This document shows, in pieces, positions 22,162 through 34,578 of a DNA stretch of 64,000 nucleotides. Position 1 is the first letter of the stretch. Every line of letters begins with the position of its first letter. The translations under genes were made by a program, and so were the position numbers. Origin of the DNA: Moniliophthora roreri (lineage: Eukaryota > Basidiomycota > Agaricomycetes > Agaricales > Marasmiaceae); NCBI GenBank assembly GCA_001466705.2, contig LATX02000046.1, positions 248,001 to 312,000 on the forward strand, read 5' to 3'. Below the pieces are notes generated by a model. The model was not told where the DNA came from, did no database searches, and was given only the letters and a program-made list of their open reading frames with translations.

Positions 22162-23291
22162 ATGGCCAACGGACCTCCAACCCCTCCTCCGATCACCACA
22201 GTCGAAATTGAGGATGAAGCCAAGACTACAGTTGCAGAATCTACCATCTCACAACCCACCGAGACAGCCGATGAAGCTGGTGCAACCGGTAACCCTCCTG
22301 CTCAACAAACCGAGAGTTCAGGAAACCAGGCATCGAGCACAACAGTAATCCAACCATTGCAGCCGGATCCGTTTGAATCCGCACTCCCAAAAATATCTGA
22401 GCTGGTCGCCGCTTCGCGATTCCGCGAGCTCATTGAAGATATTGAAGTAATTGACCTAACGGTAAGACGTCTGGATCGGATTTGGTTTGATTTTTTGGAT
22501 GACCAACTTTGTTCCTTAGACCCATGGAGAGAACAGCCCGAACCGGATGCTCGTCATGATACCTCTCGTCCTAGCCTATTTGATTAGGGATGAAATGTGT
22601 GTTGAATAGTCGTCACAATACTGAACGCATGCGCTAATCATGTGTCTGTAGAGCACTCGCCAGAATGGCAATGAAACGTTTACCTCGCAATCTCACCGAA
22701 CCCAGGATCACGCAGACGCTGGGAGCTCTTTTATTAGCAGTTTCTGAACGCGACTATCCCAAAGTCTATGCTCGTGCTGAGGACTTCATAGATTACGCAG
22801 GAAAACCAGATTTCCCTCACCAGCGCCTAGGAACGTTGATCAAGAATATGATTCCAATCTTTGTTGGTGAGCACGCCTGCCTTGAACCTAACCAGCTGTT
22901 CTTTGATCCCCGTCACAGCGACGTTCCGTGAACGAACCTTCACTCTTTTGTCCCGAGGATACTCGTCAATCACTCCTACAATGGCATCGAAGTACATCGG
23001 ACTGCCAATTCAGCATGTCACGAAAAGTGGGTTATTGATAAGATTGCTGTGATGACAAACTTATTCGAACGTGGTTGCAGTGGCTACGGATCGCAGATGG
23101 ACATATGATCCTTCTACGGAGACACTGACGCCTACTGTCACCAGAAAGGGTTCGAAAGTTAGCTATGCTGGATCTCGTAAGTTGCGCATCCTTTGGATAT
23201 TCCTTCTGTTGCTCAGATGTTTTCGACAGCACCCTCAACTCTTAGAAACTTTGAAAGTATCGCTGACAGTGTCTCTAAGCTTGAAGCTTAA
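22162..23291 (+). CDS. CSN8: COP9 signalosome subunit 8 (CSN8/PSMD8/EIF3K family)
   Basis: Subunit of the complex that removes Nedd8 from cullins. Exons 22162-22461, 22520-22596, 22652-22866, 22919-23026, 23081-23176 and 23230-23291 give 285 residues. The first about 70 residues are low-complexity (Pro, Thr, Glu, Gln). The PCI-like region includes FRERTFTLLSRGYSSIT, then KYIGLPIQHVTK and MATDRRWTYDP. The final acceptor was placed at 23229 rather than 23198, because only this restores a C-terminal helix (FESIADSVSKLEA) in frame. It is transcribed away from the phosphatase gene from a shared 109-bp promoter. CSN8 is the best match, but the family also holds RPN12 and eIF3k. Confidence 0.8.
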
Positions 23292-23563
23292 ATGTAACTC
23301 GCCTCTCAATTGTTCGCCCCGTTGAGCAAATGAAATCACCAAGCCGCGATTTGGCGTGCGTAGTCAAGGCGTGCATACCCCCGTATTCTTGAAGCATGCT
23401 TTTCTGGCTCTATCCTCTCGCGATTGTACTCCTATACCATAGATGAATGAATTAGTTGTAACGAGTTGGGCGCTTGTTTGGGCGCTTGGTCTGACTTGAG
23501 GTGTCGCGCAGCCAGGTCATTGCTTTGTCGCTTCGTCACTCAACAACGCCTTGCGGTCGCTCA

Positions 23564-24478
23564 ATGGATTTCGACTTGAATAGCGAGGTAGAATCAGTCT
23601 TGCACATAGCAAGAGAGGTATCAGGTACGACGATCTCCTCTGATATCAAAGCCACTCTGTGATCTCCGTTCGCATCTCCAGTCTACAAGGTTCCTGGGCT
23701 GAAGGTGAACGAGGGTTATCGCGCACAAGACTGGGGAGATTTGGCTGCACCTCTATGGAAAGGAAGAATGAGGATTATTGAGAAGTCGACGGGAGTTTCG
23801 ATCTTGCTGGAGGACAGCCAGACTGGTGCGAGTTTACCTTGCCAGCTGTTGAAATGAGGCTAATACGAGAATCAATTCGCAGGCGAGCGTGCGTCCCTCA
23901 TTGAAAAAATATGCCAACCGCATCCTCTCAAGTTCCATTGCAGTGTTTGCCCGCGCAGAATATGACCCTGCAAAGCCCTGTGTTGAGGCTGTACTCGACT
24001 CTTCACGATATTTCGTGGTTCGAGTTGAGGACAGTGGCAAGAAAGCCTACATTGGACTGGGTTTTGCTGAGAGGACAGACAGTTTTGACTTCAGTGCGTG
24101 GCTATTGTTAGAGTTGGTGAATCTTAGTGCTAATGCAAACTCTAGATGTTGCTTTACAGGACTACACCAAGTTCGTTCTTCCATCCACCTGACATTCTTG
24201 GACCCTGACATCTACGTACCAGACGTTGGAAGGCCGCAAAGAATCCTCCTACCAGTGATGAAGCTGAAACTGTCACACCGTCACCGCATATCCCAGCGGG
24301 CCCAAAAAAAGACTACAGTTTGAAGGAAGGCCAAACGTTTTCCATTTCAATCCCCGGTCGAAAGAAACCGGATGCAGAAAGCTCTTCCAGTTTACTAGGA
24401 TCCGACAATGTTAGCTCAGGCTTCGGATCTGGAGGCGGGATTCCACTGCTCCCACCACCTCCTGGTGGAAAGCGGTGA
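23564..24478 (+). CDS. NECAP-type adaptin-ear-binding endocytic adaptor
   Basis: Predicted clathrin-coat accessory protein that binds AP complexes. Exons 23564-23624, 23682-23825, 23883-23888, 23944-24093, 24146-24170 and 24223-24478 give 213 residues. The NECAP PH-like domain is plain: VYKVPGLKVNEGYRAQDW, then LWKGRMRIIEKSTGVSILLE, YIGLGFAERTDSFDF and NVALQDYTK. The C-terminal tail is Pro/Gly/Ser-rich with a basic end. Exon 3 is a micro-exon of six bases (GCGAGC) between a normal acceptor and donor; it is needed to keep the frame from SQTG into ELFARAEYDP, which matches the family. Without it the frame is lost. Confidence 0.85.
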
Positions 24479-26131
24479 TTGAAGGGTACGGATCTTGAAA
24501 GTTCCTGCAGTCAAATGCTCATCGATGACTCTCTGGCAGAATTTGTACGCATGATGCCGACTCTGAGAGTTATTAATGATTGCGTACATGAGCTACGATC
24601 GTGATGAAGACAGAGGAATTGTATTAAAATTTGCTTATGATCATTTCGGCGAATGATGGATAAAAAGACTTTTCTGATCGTCGGAAAACATGGCACCCCC
24701 GTTTTCTTCGTGCTTGGGCGGTCCAGTTGACATATCTTTTAGCCAAACATCATGTGTTCCCGAGTGGAACTTGGCCCGTGAAGGCCCCCAGGGATTGATG
24801 TGGGCTAGTCCTCCTTTGACACTCGTTTAAGCTGTTGGGTCGAGGTCCGTCTTCATATACAGTCGTCGCTCGGAACTTTCTTGGTGATTTCTACAGTCTA
24901 GACCGAAGCCCTCGGTACTTTTAACTCTGTCCCGTACTTCAACGGTAGTGAGTGGCTTTCTGATACTCTTACGATGAGTTATGCAAGTCAGAGTAGCATA
25001 GGCTTTGTTTGCCTCCGAAGGTCATACGCCCACGTTTCTCAGCAACCTCGTAGTCATGATTTCGGTCTCAATAAGTTCTAACCTCGCGCTCAATCTCTTG
25101 GCGGATTCCGACTGACTTTTTCTGTCTCTCCAGCCAGATGACACCTCTGTGCAACATTACTTACCAATTCAATTTCCGCCGATTCATTTCGTTTTCGCGG
25201 ACCGGTACTGCGCAGCGAACTCGTGAGCTTTCGCAGAGAGCCAAAGCTGGGAACCAGATACCCACGATCTTGAGAGATTCCCGTGAGTATCGTTCAAGAC
25301 ATAATAGTGTTGTCAGGGCCCCCTATATCGTTATATGACAGCCGCAAGCCAGCTCGGGAAGTCTTCGGACAGAGTGCTAGCTGTCCTGAAGGCGAGGTCT
25401 CTCAGATAACCTATTGCATTCTTCCGAGATGGACATACGATAAGGAGTAGGACCTGAAAGGACCAGATCGCAAAGGTTTTCCCTCCAGTCACCTGGCAGT
25501 TTCTCGCAAAAGGTCGTCATCATTTCGTACACCGCCCGGCCATGTTCGGAATGTTTGCGCATTTTGGGACAGTGCCAAGTAGCTATCTTTACAGGTACTA
25601 TCTGCTGCGTATAAAAATAGCCTTCCGCCGGATGGTGTGGTCGTCTCGACCAACTTATGTTATCGTATGTCATTAGGAATGCACCCCCGATATTGCGCCG
25701 TTGAAAACGACAAGGAGACCAAATTTGGATGGTGGACAGCACGGTAAGGCTTTGCGTGTCTGAGGTTTTGCATGGGGAACTGATTGGGCAATTTTCAAGC
25801 AAAGTAATTCACTCTGCTCAGCGGAGTTTGACGAATTATTCTTCGAAGAGGACGTGCGTTGAGAGCGAGGTAAAAATCAGTTCATGAATGGAAACATCTT
25901 TTTTAGGCGTGCTATTTTTTATAAGGCCACTGTCGCGGTCAAAATGTAGTATGCATCACGAATCCGACGAGGTCCCGCATCCTGTCTTCGGTACAATACC
26001 GGATTTTTGAAAGGGAATCACCATACAAAACACTCGAGTTTCGACTGAATGACCTGCGAAGTATAAGTATACGACTCTGCCATGTTCAAAGGTCACAGCA
26101 AGAGTCCTCGATCGTTCTCGCTTTTTTCAAG
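24479..26131. other. intergenic, about 1.65 kb, upstream of the first GH6 gene
   Basis: A minus-strand frame of 141 codons (25377-25802) has no recognisable domain and is not called. The proximal end is the promoter of the cellulase gene. Confidence 0.4.
26062..26067 (+). promoter_or_regulatory. TATA-like box of GH6 gene A
   Basis: TATAAG lies about 65 bases before the ATG at 26132. Confidence 0.4.
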
Positions 26132-28193
26132 ATGATCAAGTCTGCCGCTCTCCTCTCTGTGGTCGCTCTGGCACCTCTAGTCGCTCGTGCGCAGTCTCCC
26201 GTCTGGGGTCAGGTTTGTCATTCTATCTGCGTTTCAGGAGTTCTGAAACTCACCGTTTGTATCACCAGTGCGGAGGAATTGGCTGGTGTAAGCTTGTTCT
26301 TCATTGGTGTGCGACAACCACGAACTGACTCTTCGTGTGCAGCGGGTTCCACCACCTGCGCCTCGGGCTCAAGTTGCGTGAAGCAGAACGATTACTACTC
26401 TCAATGCATGTAAGGCTTTCCTCGTACCGGCCCGAACTTCCGAAGGTTGTTCTGACTTTTTGCCATCAGGCCAGGGAGCTCCGCTCCTACCACGACTGTC
26501 GCTCAACCTCCGTCCTCTACCGCTGGACCAACTAGCACCGCCACTACTTCCCGACCAACATCTAGTACAACACCCTCTGCTGATAACCCTTACAATGGCT
26601 ATGAAGTTTGTGTTGGCTCTTATCGTCCCTGGTCACCTACTAACTTCAAAAACCAGATCTTCCTCAGTCCTTTTTACGCCAACGAGGTCCAAGCAGCTAC
26701 GACCGATATTGGTGACTCTTCTTTAAAGTCCAAAGCTTCAAGTGTCGCAAACATTCCGAGTGAGTGTCAAATGTACCACCTGGCCTTCAAGTTCCTGACG
26801 ACGTGTATGCCTTGAAGCCTTCACATGGTTCGATACCATCTCGAAAATACCCGATTTGGGAACATACCTCTCACAAGCTAGCGCACAAGGAAAGTCTACG
26901 GGAAAGAAGATGCTCGTTCAGATTATTGTCTACGACTTACCCGACCGTGACTGTGCTGCTTTGGCTTCCAACGGTGAACTGAGTATTGCCAATGACGGTG
27001 AAGCCAAATATCGCGGCTATATCGATAGCCTCGTCGAACAAATCCAGCGTAAGTCACCTTCGAATCACAAAGCCGGTATTCCTGCTCATGCCTGCCTTCA
27101 GAATACCCCGATGTGAGGGTGGTTGCGATAGTGGAACCCGAGTAAGTTCACTTGCACTGTATCTCTGCATAGCTCGTCTCATTCCTTTATCAGTTCTTTA
27201 GCCAACCTGGTCACCAACATGAACGTGCAAAAGTGCGCGAACGCCGCTGCCGTGTACAAGGCATGTATATGCTCATTTTGGACGAGCATATCTTATTCAC
27301 ACAATGTTAATCTCCAGAGAAGCGTCGTCTACGCAATGCAGCAGCTCAATACCGTTGGTGTGTACATGTATCTAGATGCGGGGCACGCAGGTACGTCCTG
27401 AACTAACTTGATAGTGCTAGTGTATACATGTTTTATGCAGGTTGGCTTGGTTGGCCTGCAAACTTGGGTCCTGCGGCGCAGATGTTTCAGCAGCTCTACA
27501 CTGATGCTGGATCTCCCAAATTCGTTCGTGGCTTGGCTACTAACGTTGCCAATTACAATGCTCTCTCGTGCGTTCTGTCGCTTCTCGGCTGATAATGAAA
27601 TGACTAATTCTATCGTCACTAAACAGTGCTTCCACTCCGGACCCGATCACCCAAGGCAACAGCAACTACGACGAGATTCACTACATTCAGGCACTCTCCG
27701 GTGTTTTAGGTTCATTCCCTGCTCACTTCATCGTTGATCAAGGTCGATCTGGCCAGCAGAACATTCGTCAACAATGGGGCGACTGGTAGGTCGTCGTCAA
27801 AAGTCCCTTACTCTATTGTAACTAACAAAATCATGAAAGGTGCAACGTCAAGGGCGCCGGCTTTGGAATGCGTCCTACCTTGAACACTGGTTCATCACTC
27901 ATCGACGCCATTGTGTGGGCTAAACCAGGTGGTGAAAGTGATGGAACCAGCAACTCTTCTTCTGTTCGCTTTGATGCTCACTGTGGTCAATCGTAAGTCG
28001 ACATAGTGGTCGATCTGAGGTCAAAGCTGATATTTTTTGGTTGCTAGTGATGCGTTCATACCGGCTCCCGAAGCTGGAACTTGGTTCCAGGTATGTTATC
28101 TTTTTGATGTGCTGCTGCTGCCGAAGCATTGCTAATCGTCTACGACAGGCATACTTCGAGCAACTGGTCTCCAAAGCCAATCCGCCACTGTAG
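26132..28193 (+). CDS. GH6 cellobiohydrolase with N-terminal CBM1 (gene A)
   Basis: Secreted inverting exocellulase releasing cellobiose from the non-reducing end. Fourteen exons: 26132-26212, 26269-26287, 26343-26409, 26470-26605, 26657-26759, 26818-27048, 27102-27141, 27194-27260, 27318-27390, 27441-27567, 27627-27785, 27840-27992, 28048-28090, 28149-28193 (447 residues). Signal peptide, then CBM1 ([19 protein letters not shown] through YYSQC), a Ser/Thr/Pro linker, then the GH6 domain. [16 protein letters not shown] carries the residue equal to Trichoderma Cel6A Asp175; [12 protein letters not shown] carries the Asp221 equivalent; KPGGESDGTS is present. The tyrosine-anchored CBM fits crystalline cellulose binding. 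Intron 8 (27261-27317) has a GC donor; exon 2 is 19 nt. It shares most architecture with gene C. Confidence 0.92.
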
Positions 28194-29204
28194 TTAGACC
28201 CCTCAAGGACTGGCCATCTCTGCCAGTACTGAATGTAATGCTATCATACTTGGAAACACAGATACCACTGATTTCGATGCCAACACAGCAGAATAATCCC
28301 AGAGCTGATACCTCGAATCATGAAGCAATGAGCGAGACAACTAGAAAACAAGAGTAACATTTAGTAGTATTTGTGGGGGACTGGTTGAAGTAGGGGGTGA
28401 GCTCGAGAGATGATGGCGTCGCAAGGTTCAAGTATACCAGAAGGAATAGGGGGGAATAGGAGTCGTGATAGAGCCGTGGTGCTGTCGAAGCAGCTGAACG
28501 AAGAGGCTAGACCGAGATGAGACCTCAGACTGTCGACCAAGTTCGGTCTTTTAAATGCACATGAATGAAGACAAGTTGAAAAAGTTGAAGTACGACTGTT
28601 CACCGAGTATCACCCGAATTAGTCTGTGAGCCGTCGCTTCCAGTTTGCTCAGACGTGTCGATGGTCTAAGTTTGACCTGTTTGCAAGCGTCGCGGAGGAA
28701 CTTCTGCAAAATGGATAACCATAACAACCTCTGGCGGCAAACCGGCAGATGACGACACGGCAATACAGTCTGACGCGTCCTACTTTTGGCTCCACCATTT
28801 CTTATTCGACCATGTCTTCGCAATATCCCACTCCACCTCAACACAGTTTCTCGCACAATATGATCTGCACATGGTCACAAATCCAGGCCGACTTTTCACC
28901 GCATCTACTGTTAGATGACCGTCTCCGTGGGGTTTGGTTCATTGTCGATTCAGCATGAACTGCACCTTCATCAGCTCAAGTTGAATACAGTTGCTACTGT
29001 AGTGCATCGCTAGAACTACGGATCTAGTCTTGCTTTGCTCGTCATTCCAACAGTCAACGTCCCGTACAGTCTAACGTGGCTGAAAAATCCTCGGTGCATT
29101 CGCACCACACCCAATTTGTCAAAATCAAGACTTGCATACGTATAAAAGAATGGATGAGCTTTCTGGATTCCTCACTGACATCGGTCTTTCAAGTCGGATA
29201 CAAA
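28194..29204. other. intergenic between GH6 genes A and B
   Basis: No gene seen. The right end is the promoter of gene B with a TATA box. Confidence 0.45.
29141..29148 (+). promoter_or_regulatory. TATA box of GH6 gene B
   Basis: TATAAAAG ends 56 bases before the ATG at 29205. The frame is open further upstream, but the TATA position supports 29205. Confidence 0.6.
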
Positions 29205-30830
29205 ATGAAGTCCTCCTTCGTTTTGCTCGCTGCTCTCGTCGGCCTCGCGGTTGCCACCCCCACCCTTCCCGTCAAGAAGCGCCAGGTCACTCTCGAGGGT
29301 AACCCCTTCCAAGGCCGTACCCTCCATGCTAACGGCCGATACCGTCAAGAGGTCGAGGCTGCTGCTGGAAATCTCACGGACCCAAGCTTGCAGGAGGCAG
29401 CCCTCAAGGTTGCTGACGTTGGAACTTTCTTGTGGCTGTATGTCTTCTTTTCTGTTACTTCCGTACTGTGACTGACCCAAAACTATTCCACAGCGACACT
29501 ATCTCTACCATCGAATCATTCGAAAGCTACCTCACGGAAACAGGTGAAAACGAGATCTTCGGTGTTGTCATCTACGACTTGCCCGGGCGTGACTGCGCTG
29601 CCAAGGCTTCAAACGGTGAGCTCGCTGTCGGAGAGATCGACAGGTACAAGAGCGAGTACATTGACCGTAAGTTCCTCTCGGATTCTACTACTCTGTTATA
29701 GTGTATTCATCCGGATTACAGCCATCGCTGCGATCATCGAGGCCCACCCCGATATTGCAATTGCCGCAGTAATCGAGCCCGAGCAAGTACACTTTGCTAG
29801 TTATTAGATGATTGCTTAGCATTGTGTTTAGCTCCCTCCCCAACCTGGTCACCAACTCCGATCTCGCGACCTGCCAGCAATCCGCCGCCGGATACAGAGA
29901 AGGTGTTCAATACGCCCTCAGCAGCCTGAACTTCCCCAACGTCGCTATGTACATTGGTGAGTCTCGATTGCCTTGTACGAAAGAAAGTCGCTGACCTCGA
30001 GGCCATTGAAGACGCCGGACATGGCGGCTGGTTAGGTGAGTCGACCGCTGTATTATATGAAAGGAAAACGCTAAGACCGGTGGTTAGGCTGGGACGCCAA
30101 CCTTCAACCAGGTGCACAGGAACTTGCAGCTGCTTACACTGGTGCCGGTTCTCCTTCCTCCGTCCGTGGATTCGCCACGAACGTTGCTGGCTGGAATGCA
30201 GTCCAACAAGTTCCAGGTGAATTCGAAAATGCACCTGATGGCCAATACAACAAGGCCCAGGATGAAGACCGCTACGTTACCCTCTTCGGAGCTGCTCTGG
30301 CTGCCGCTGGTATGCCCAATAACGCTATCGTTGACACTGGTAGGGATGGTGTTACTGGCCTCAGGGACGAGTGGGGTGACTGGTGCAATGTATGCGAACC
30401 TTTCTTTTTCAATTGAGCGATCTAAACGACTTGCGGACAGGTTAACGGTGCTGGCTTCGGTATGAGGCCCACGACTAGTACTGTAAACTCATTGATGGAC
30501 GCTTACGTTTGGGGTCAGTACCATATATTTCTCTTCTGACTAGTTTCTGACGACACCTATAGTCAAGCCCGGTGGTGAATCCGATGGAACTTCCGATACC
30601 TCTGCTGCCCGCTACGACTCTTTCTGCGGTAACCCTGATGGTAAGCAACCAATTGCAATTCTGCCGATCATTTTCTGAGTAACGTCCTTCGTAGCCTTCA
30701 AACCATCTCCCGAAGGTTAGCCCTCTCATATCGATAAATCGATCAATGGCTCACTGTAACATTTACAGCCGGAACTTGGAACCAAGCATACTTCGAAATG
30801 CTGCTCAAGAACGCCAACCCCCCGTTCTAA
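29205..30830 (+). CDS. GH6 cellulase without CBM1 (gene B)
   Basis: Secreted GH6 enzyme lacking a cellulose-binding module. Ten exons: 29205-29437, 29494-29666, 29722-29782, 29832-29956, 30012-30035, 30088-30389, 30441-30513, 30563-30640, 30695-30715, 30769-30830 (383 residues). A signal peptide is followed by VKKRQ, a likely Kex2 processing site, and then directly by the catalytic domain. YDLPGRDCAAKASNGE keeps the Asp175-equivalent; VIEPDSLPNLVTN keeps Asp221; KPGGESDGTSD follows. Compared with genes A and C the 173 position is Gly and loops differ, so it belongs to the separate CBM-less GH6 group seen in mushrooms. Intron 3 (29783-29831) has a GC donor (GCAAGT). Exons 5 and 9 are 24 and 21 nt. 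Confidence 0.9.
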
Positions 30831-32252
30831 AATATGAGTAGTGAGGAGGGATAGACATCATACCCAATGTCTTGTACATTCTACTGTATTATCATACGCT
30901 TTAAATGACCGATCTTCAATGCACAAAGGCTTGTACAAGGAAAAATATTGGAGGGCTGAGCACAGCACTTACTGGAATACAAACACGTGGGTTGCTGAAT
31001 TTTCAGGCAGCTTTGCTCAGTACGACTACGTTCGACATAACACATTCTCCGGGATCCTCGCCATTTGCCTTGTGCGTATGAATTAGTTGCATCTTGAACG
31101 TCCTTTGGTTGACATCTGTCGTTTTTGCCTCGCTATAGGTGAGGCTGTACTCAGTCCCCATGAACTCGATGTTACATCGATACTTCGTCCATCTCCTGTA
31201 CTTGCGGAACGGCGACTCTTATTGACACGATTAACTATTGCGGCAAGGGCACACATTGGAGGAGGGAGGACGTCAGTGCGCACCTTCTTTTTGAATACAC
31301 CACGCGAACCTTACGGTTTTCTTTATGTACAATTTTAGAAAATGTCTAGTCTCGAGGACCCAGACATGACGATACTGCCTGACGATCACAAGTGATATGG
31401 TAGTATGGAGCAATTTGTGTTAGGTAATCGCCTGTTCCCTGCCTTTACCCGCGCCGACCGCATGCACTGTGCACCGTATATCACCCAGTACATTCATTTT
31501 TTCATCCCAACAACTGTCCATTCCAATGCCAAAAGATCTCTCAGAACTTTCTACCAAGTCCAAGAGTAGAAATTGGTGTATGTTTCTTGATACCCTTGGA
31601 TTAGGCCAGAATTTGGCCGCTCTTGATACTGATCACTTCAGGAAGATTGACCTTCCGAATTCCATTGGATACGAGGTGGTATGGGTATAACAAGGGTATA
31701 TTGAGGGTATTGGTGGTGACGATGGAAAGAGATGCGGCGGCTCACTGTACCGGTAACGGCTACATTCATTACCCGAATGATTAGCTAATACAAAAAAGCG
31801 CCCGCGGTTCCAGCTAGAAAATTTCTTCGCCACACTTGTGTCTTTGCAGAGGCCCTCACCGTCGACGGCCGCTACCCCCAGAAACGGCCGTTTTTCTCGA
31901 AACTAGTTCCTTGAGGGTTCCTTACGTTCGTGTCTTTCATCAGATCAATTCGGAAGACCAACTTTGGCAAAACTTTGCTCCCAAACATGCCATACGGGTC
32001 TTGTCCTTGGCTGCTATCACATTGATCAAGACTCGCGTAGCAAGAGGCACGATGTCGTCGTAGAATGGTCATAACGAGAAATTCCGTTATAGGGAAGCTT
32101 TTCTCGGTACAAACCCGGAATTATGGACGACTTTGAGCAGCCTACCATCAGTCTCGTTCCCCTATAAAAACGTTTCTGAAGCAGTCCAGAAAGGCAGGAC
32201 CCTGATCCATTTTCCTCCCTTTTATCGTCTTCAGACTTTTCGGGTTTCAAAA
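30831..32252. other. intergenic between GH6 genes B and C, about 1.4 kb
   Basis: Several short frames, none with family resemblance. The proximal promoter of gene C occupies the right end. Confidence 0.45.
32163..32170 (+). promoter_or_regulatory. TATA box of GH6 gene C
   Basis: TATAAAAA lies 82 bases upstream of the ATG at 32253. It also argues against starting at the in-frame upstream codon at 32133. Confidence 0.6.
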
Positions 32253-34155
32253 ATGAAATCTGCTGGTTTAGTCGCTCTGGCTGCATCGCTGCCTTTCGCC
32301 TTGGCACAGTCACCCGCCTGGGGCCAATGTGGAGGCATCGGGTGGTCAGGACCCACTAGTTGTGCGTCTGGGTCTACCTGTACAAAGGTCGACGATTACT
32401 ACTCACAGTGCATGCAAGTCCATTCCGATTGCTCATGCTTCAAAATTCTAACTGTTAACAGTCCTGGATCCAACCCTGGCAATCCAGAATCAACTTCAAC
32501 CACCCCCTCTTCTACAGTCGCCCCCCCTACCAATACCCAGCCACCTGTAGCGGACAACCCATACACAGGCTACACCGTACGTGCTTAGTTCGTTCAATCA
32601 CTTTACAGTGCTTAATCACTCTTGACGATAGATCTACCTCAGCCCTTACTACGCCGATGAAATTGACGCTGCTGCTGCCAACATCACTGATTCTACTTTG
32701 AAAGCTAAGGCTCTCAAAGTGAAGGAAATTCCAACATGTTAGTGTGAATCCGTAAATTTTCTATCGAATCTTAACAAAATTTTCTTCAGTTATTTGGTTC
32801 GATACCACCGCCAAATTGTCTACTCTGGAACCATATCTCAAGGACGCTAGCGCCAAAGGAAAGGCTGAGGGCAAGAAGTACCTTCTTCAGATTGTGGTTT
32901 ACAACCTTCCGGAACGTGATTGTGCTGCCTTGGCCTCTAACGGCGAGCTCACCATCGACAACGGGGGTGAAGCGAAGTACCGTCAATATATCGACGCGAT
33001 GGTTGCCACCATCAAGAGTAGGTTTTCCTGACACCGTGTGTCCTGCGAGAGTATCTCATCATTGTCCAGAATACCCCGATGTCAGAGTGGTTGCGGTAAT
33101 TGAACCTGGTGCACAAGATTCCCTTCTTTGCTATGTTCATGAAGCTTATTTTGTATCTCAAAGACTCGCTGGCCAACTTGGTCACCAACCTCAACGTCCA
33201 GAAGTGCAGTAGAGCTCAGACTGTCTACAAGGTCAGCCAACTTAACATAAGTGCTCCCAGTTTGTTCTCAAACTTGCTCCAGACTTCTACGCAATATGCT
33301 TTGAAGCAGCTCGATACCGCTGGTGTATACATGTACTTAGACGCTGGCCACGCTGGTTGGCTCGGCTGGCCTGCAAATTTGACTCCTGCCGCTCAGCTCT
33401 TCCAACAGGTCTGGCAGGATGCTGGTTCACCCAAGTCTGTCCGTGGACTGTCAACCAATGTTGCCAACTTTAACGCACTTCGGTATGTTGCTATTTCTGT
33501 GTCCTGGCCAGCACGACGTGCTCAAACATGAACAGGGCTGCCTCACCTGACCCTGTTACTTCGCCCAATCCCAACTACGATGAAATTCACTACATTGAGG
33601 TAATAGGCTCCTTGTTCAAGAGAGTCGACACTCACTTATTACTCTTCAGTCACTTGCCGGTGTTCTCTCGCCTTTCCCAGCTCACTTCATCGTTGATCAA
33701 GGACGAGCTGGCCAGCAGAACTTGAGGAAGGAGTGGAGTGACTGGTAGGAATCCTGAGTTTTCCATCTTTCAATCGGGAAGTAACGTTTCCAAAGGTGTA
33801 ACGTCAAGGGCGCTGGATTCGGAACTCGTCCTACCATCAACACCGGGTCATCCCTGATTGATTCTATTGTGTGGGTGAAACCAGGAGGCGAATCTGGTTG
33901 GTACATCCGATCCTGGTTAAGTTCGCGATTCTGACAGCCTGTATTCTTAGACGGAACCAGCGATTCCTCCGCAGCTCGTTTCGACGCAGGATGTGTCTCT
34001 GCTTCCTCTCATGTCCCTGCACCTGAGGTGTGTATATATCCATCCTTCTTTCCTTTCTTAAGACGGGAGTCTCAATATATGTTTAATCATAGGCCGGAAC
34101 TTGGTTCCAAGAGTACTTTGAGGCCTTGGTCCGCAATGCCAACCCTGCCCTCTGA
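32253..34155 (+). CDS. GH6 cellobiohydrolase with N-terminal CBM1 (gene C)
   Basis: Close paralogue of gene A. Twelve exons: 32253-32413, 32462-32576, 32632-32737, 32790-33017, 33070-33108, 33164-33231, 33283-33482, 33536-33599, 33650-33744, 33796-33896, 33951-34027, 34093-34155 (438 residues). Signal peptide, CBM1 ([18 protein letters not shown] to YYSQC), a Thr/Pro/Ser linker, GH6 domain. The active-site strand reads [16 protein letters not shown]: Arg174, Asp175 and Ser181 equivalents remain, but positions 170 and 173 (Trichoderma Cel6A numbering) are Asn and Glu instead of Asp. [11 protein letters not shown] and KPGGESDGTSD are intact. Intron 1 (32414-32461) has a GC donor (GCAAGT). The CBM here is one exon whereas gene A splits it into three, so introns were lost or gained after duplication. 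Confidence 0.92.
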
Positions 34156-34578
34156 TGAATGAAAATGCATATTTGTACATATTGTATTTTAGATAATCAC
34201 AGGCTCGTCTGGATGACTGGATGAATTTAGACGTATTCGGGCTCAGATGGTGTGTAGCGGTTCAGATAGCGAGAAATGGCTAGTGCGGCGTTGTTGGGAC
34301 CTTCGACCGACAAACGCCGCATTACAATCCGACTCTTATCTGGGTTTCATAGTCACCAGCTAGAAAAGCTAGAAACATAGTTGAGTTGGGCTGCCCATGC
34401 ACAAGGAGATTTGCAAGCCCATGTACAAGTCTCGGGAACTTGATGCGTAACACGTCGGCATAAATTATCCGCTTACTCCATTTTCAAAATTGTCCGATGA
34501 AGTATGTTCCACGTGACAAGTGTAATGCCGAGCTTACACGAATTTTCTTCGGTGAACGGTGCTTTCACTCCCCCCACC
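34156..34578. other. intergenic upstream of NFS1
   Basis: No gene or repeat recognised. Confidence 0.4.

Noticed and set aside
25377..25802. A 141-codon minus-strand gene upstream of GH6 gene A
   Set aside because: No recognisable domain, no supporting exon structure, and it lies in a promoter-size gap.
26286..26287. Alternative donor at 26286 in GH6 gene A exon 2
   Set aside because: It breaks the CBM1 frame; the donor at 26288 (GTAAGC) restores WSGSTTC.
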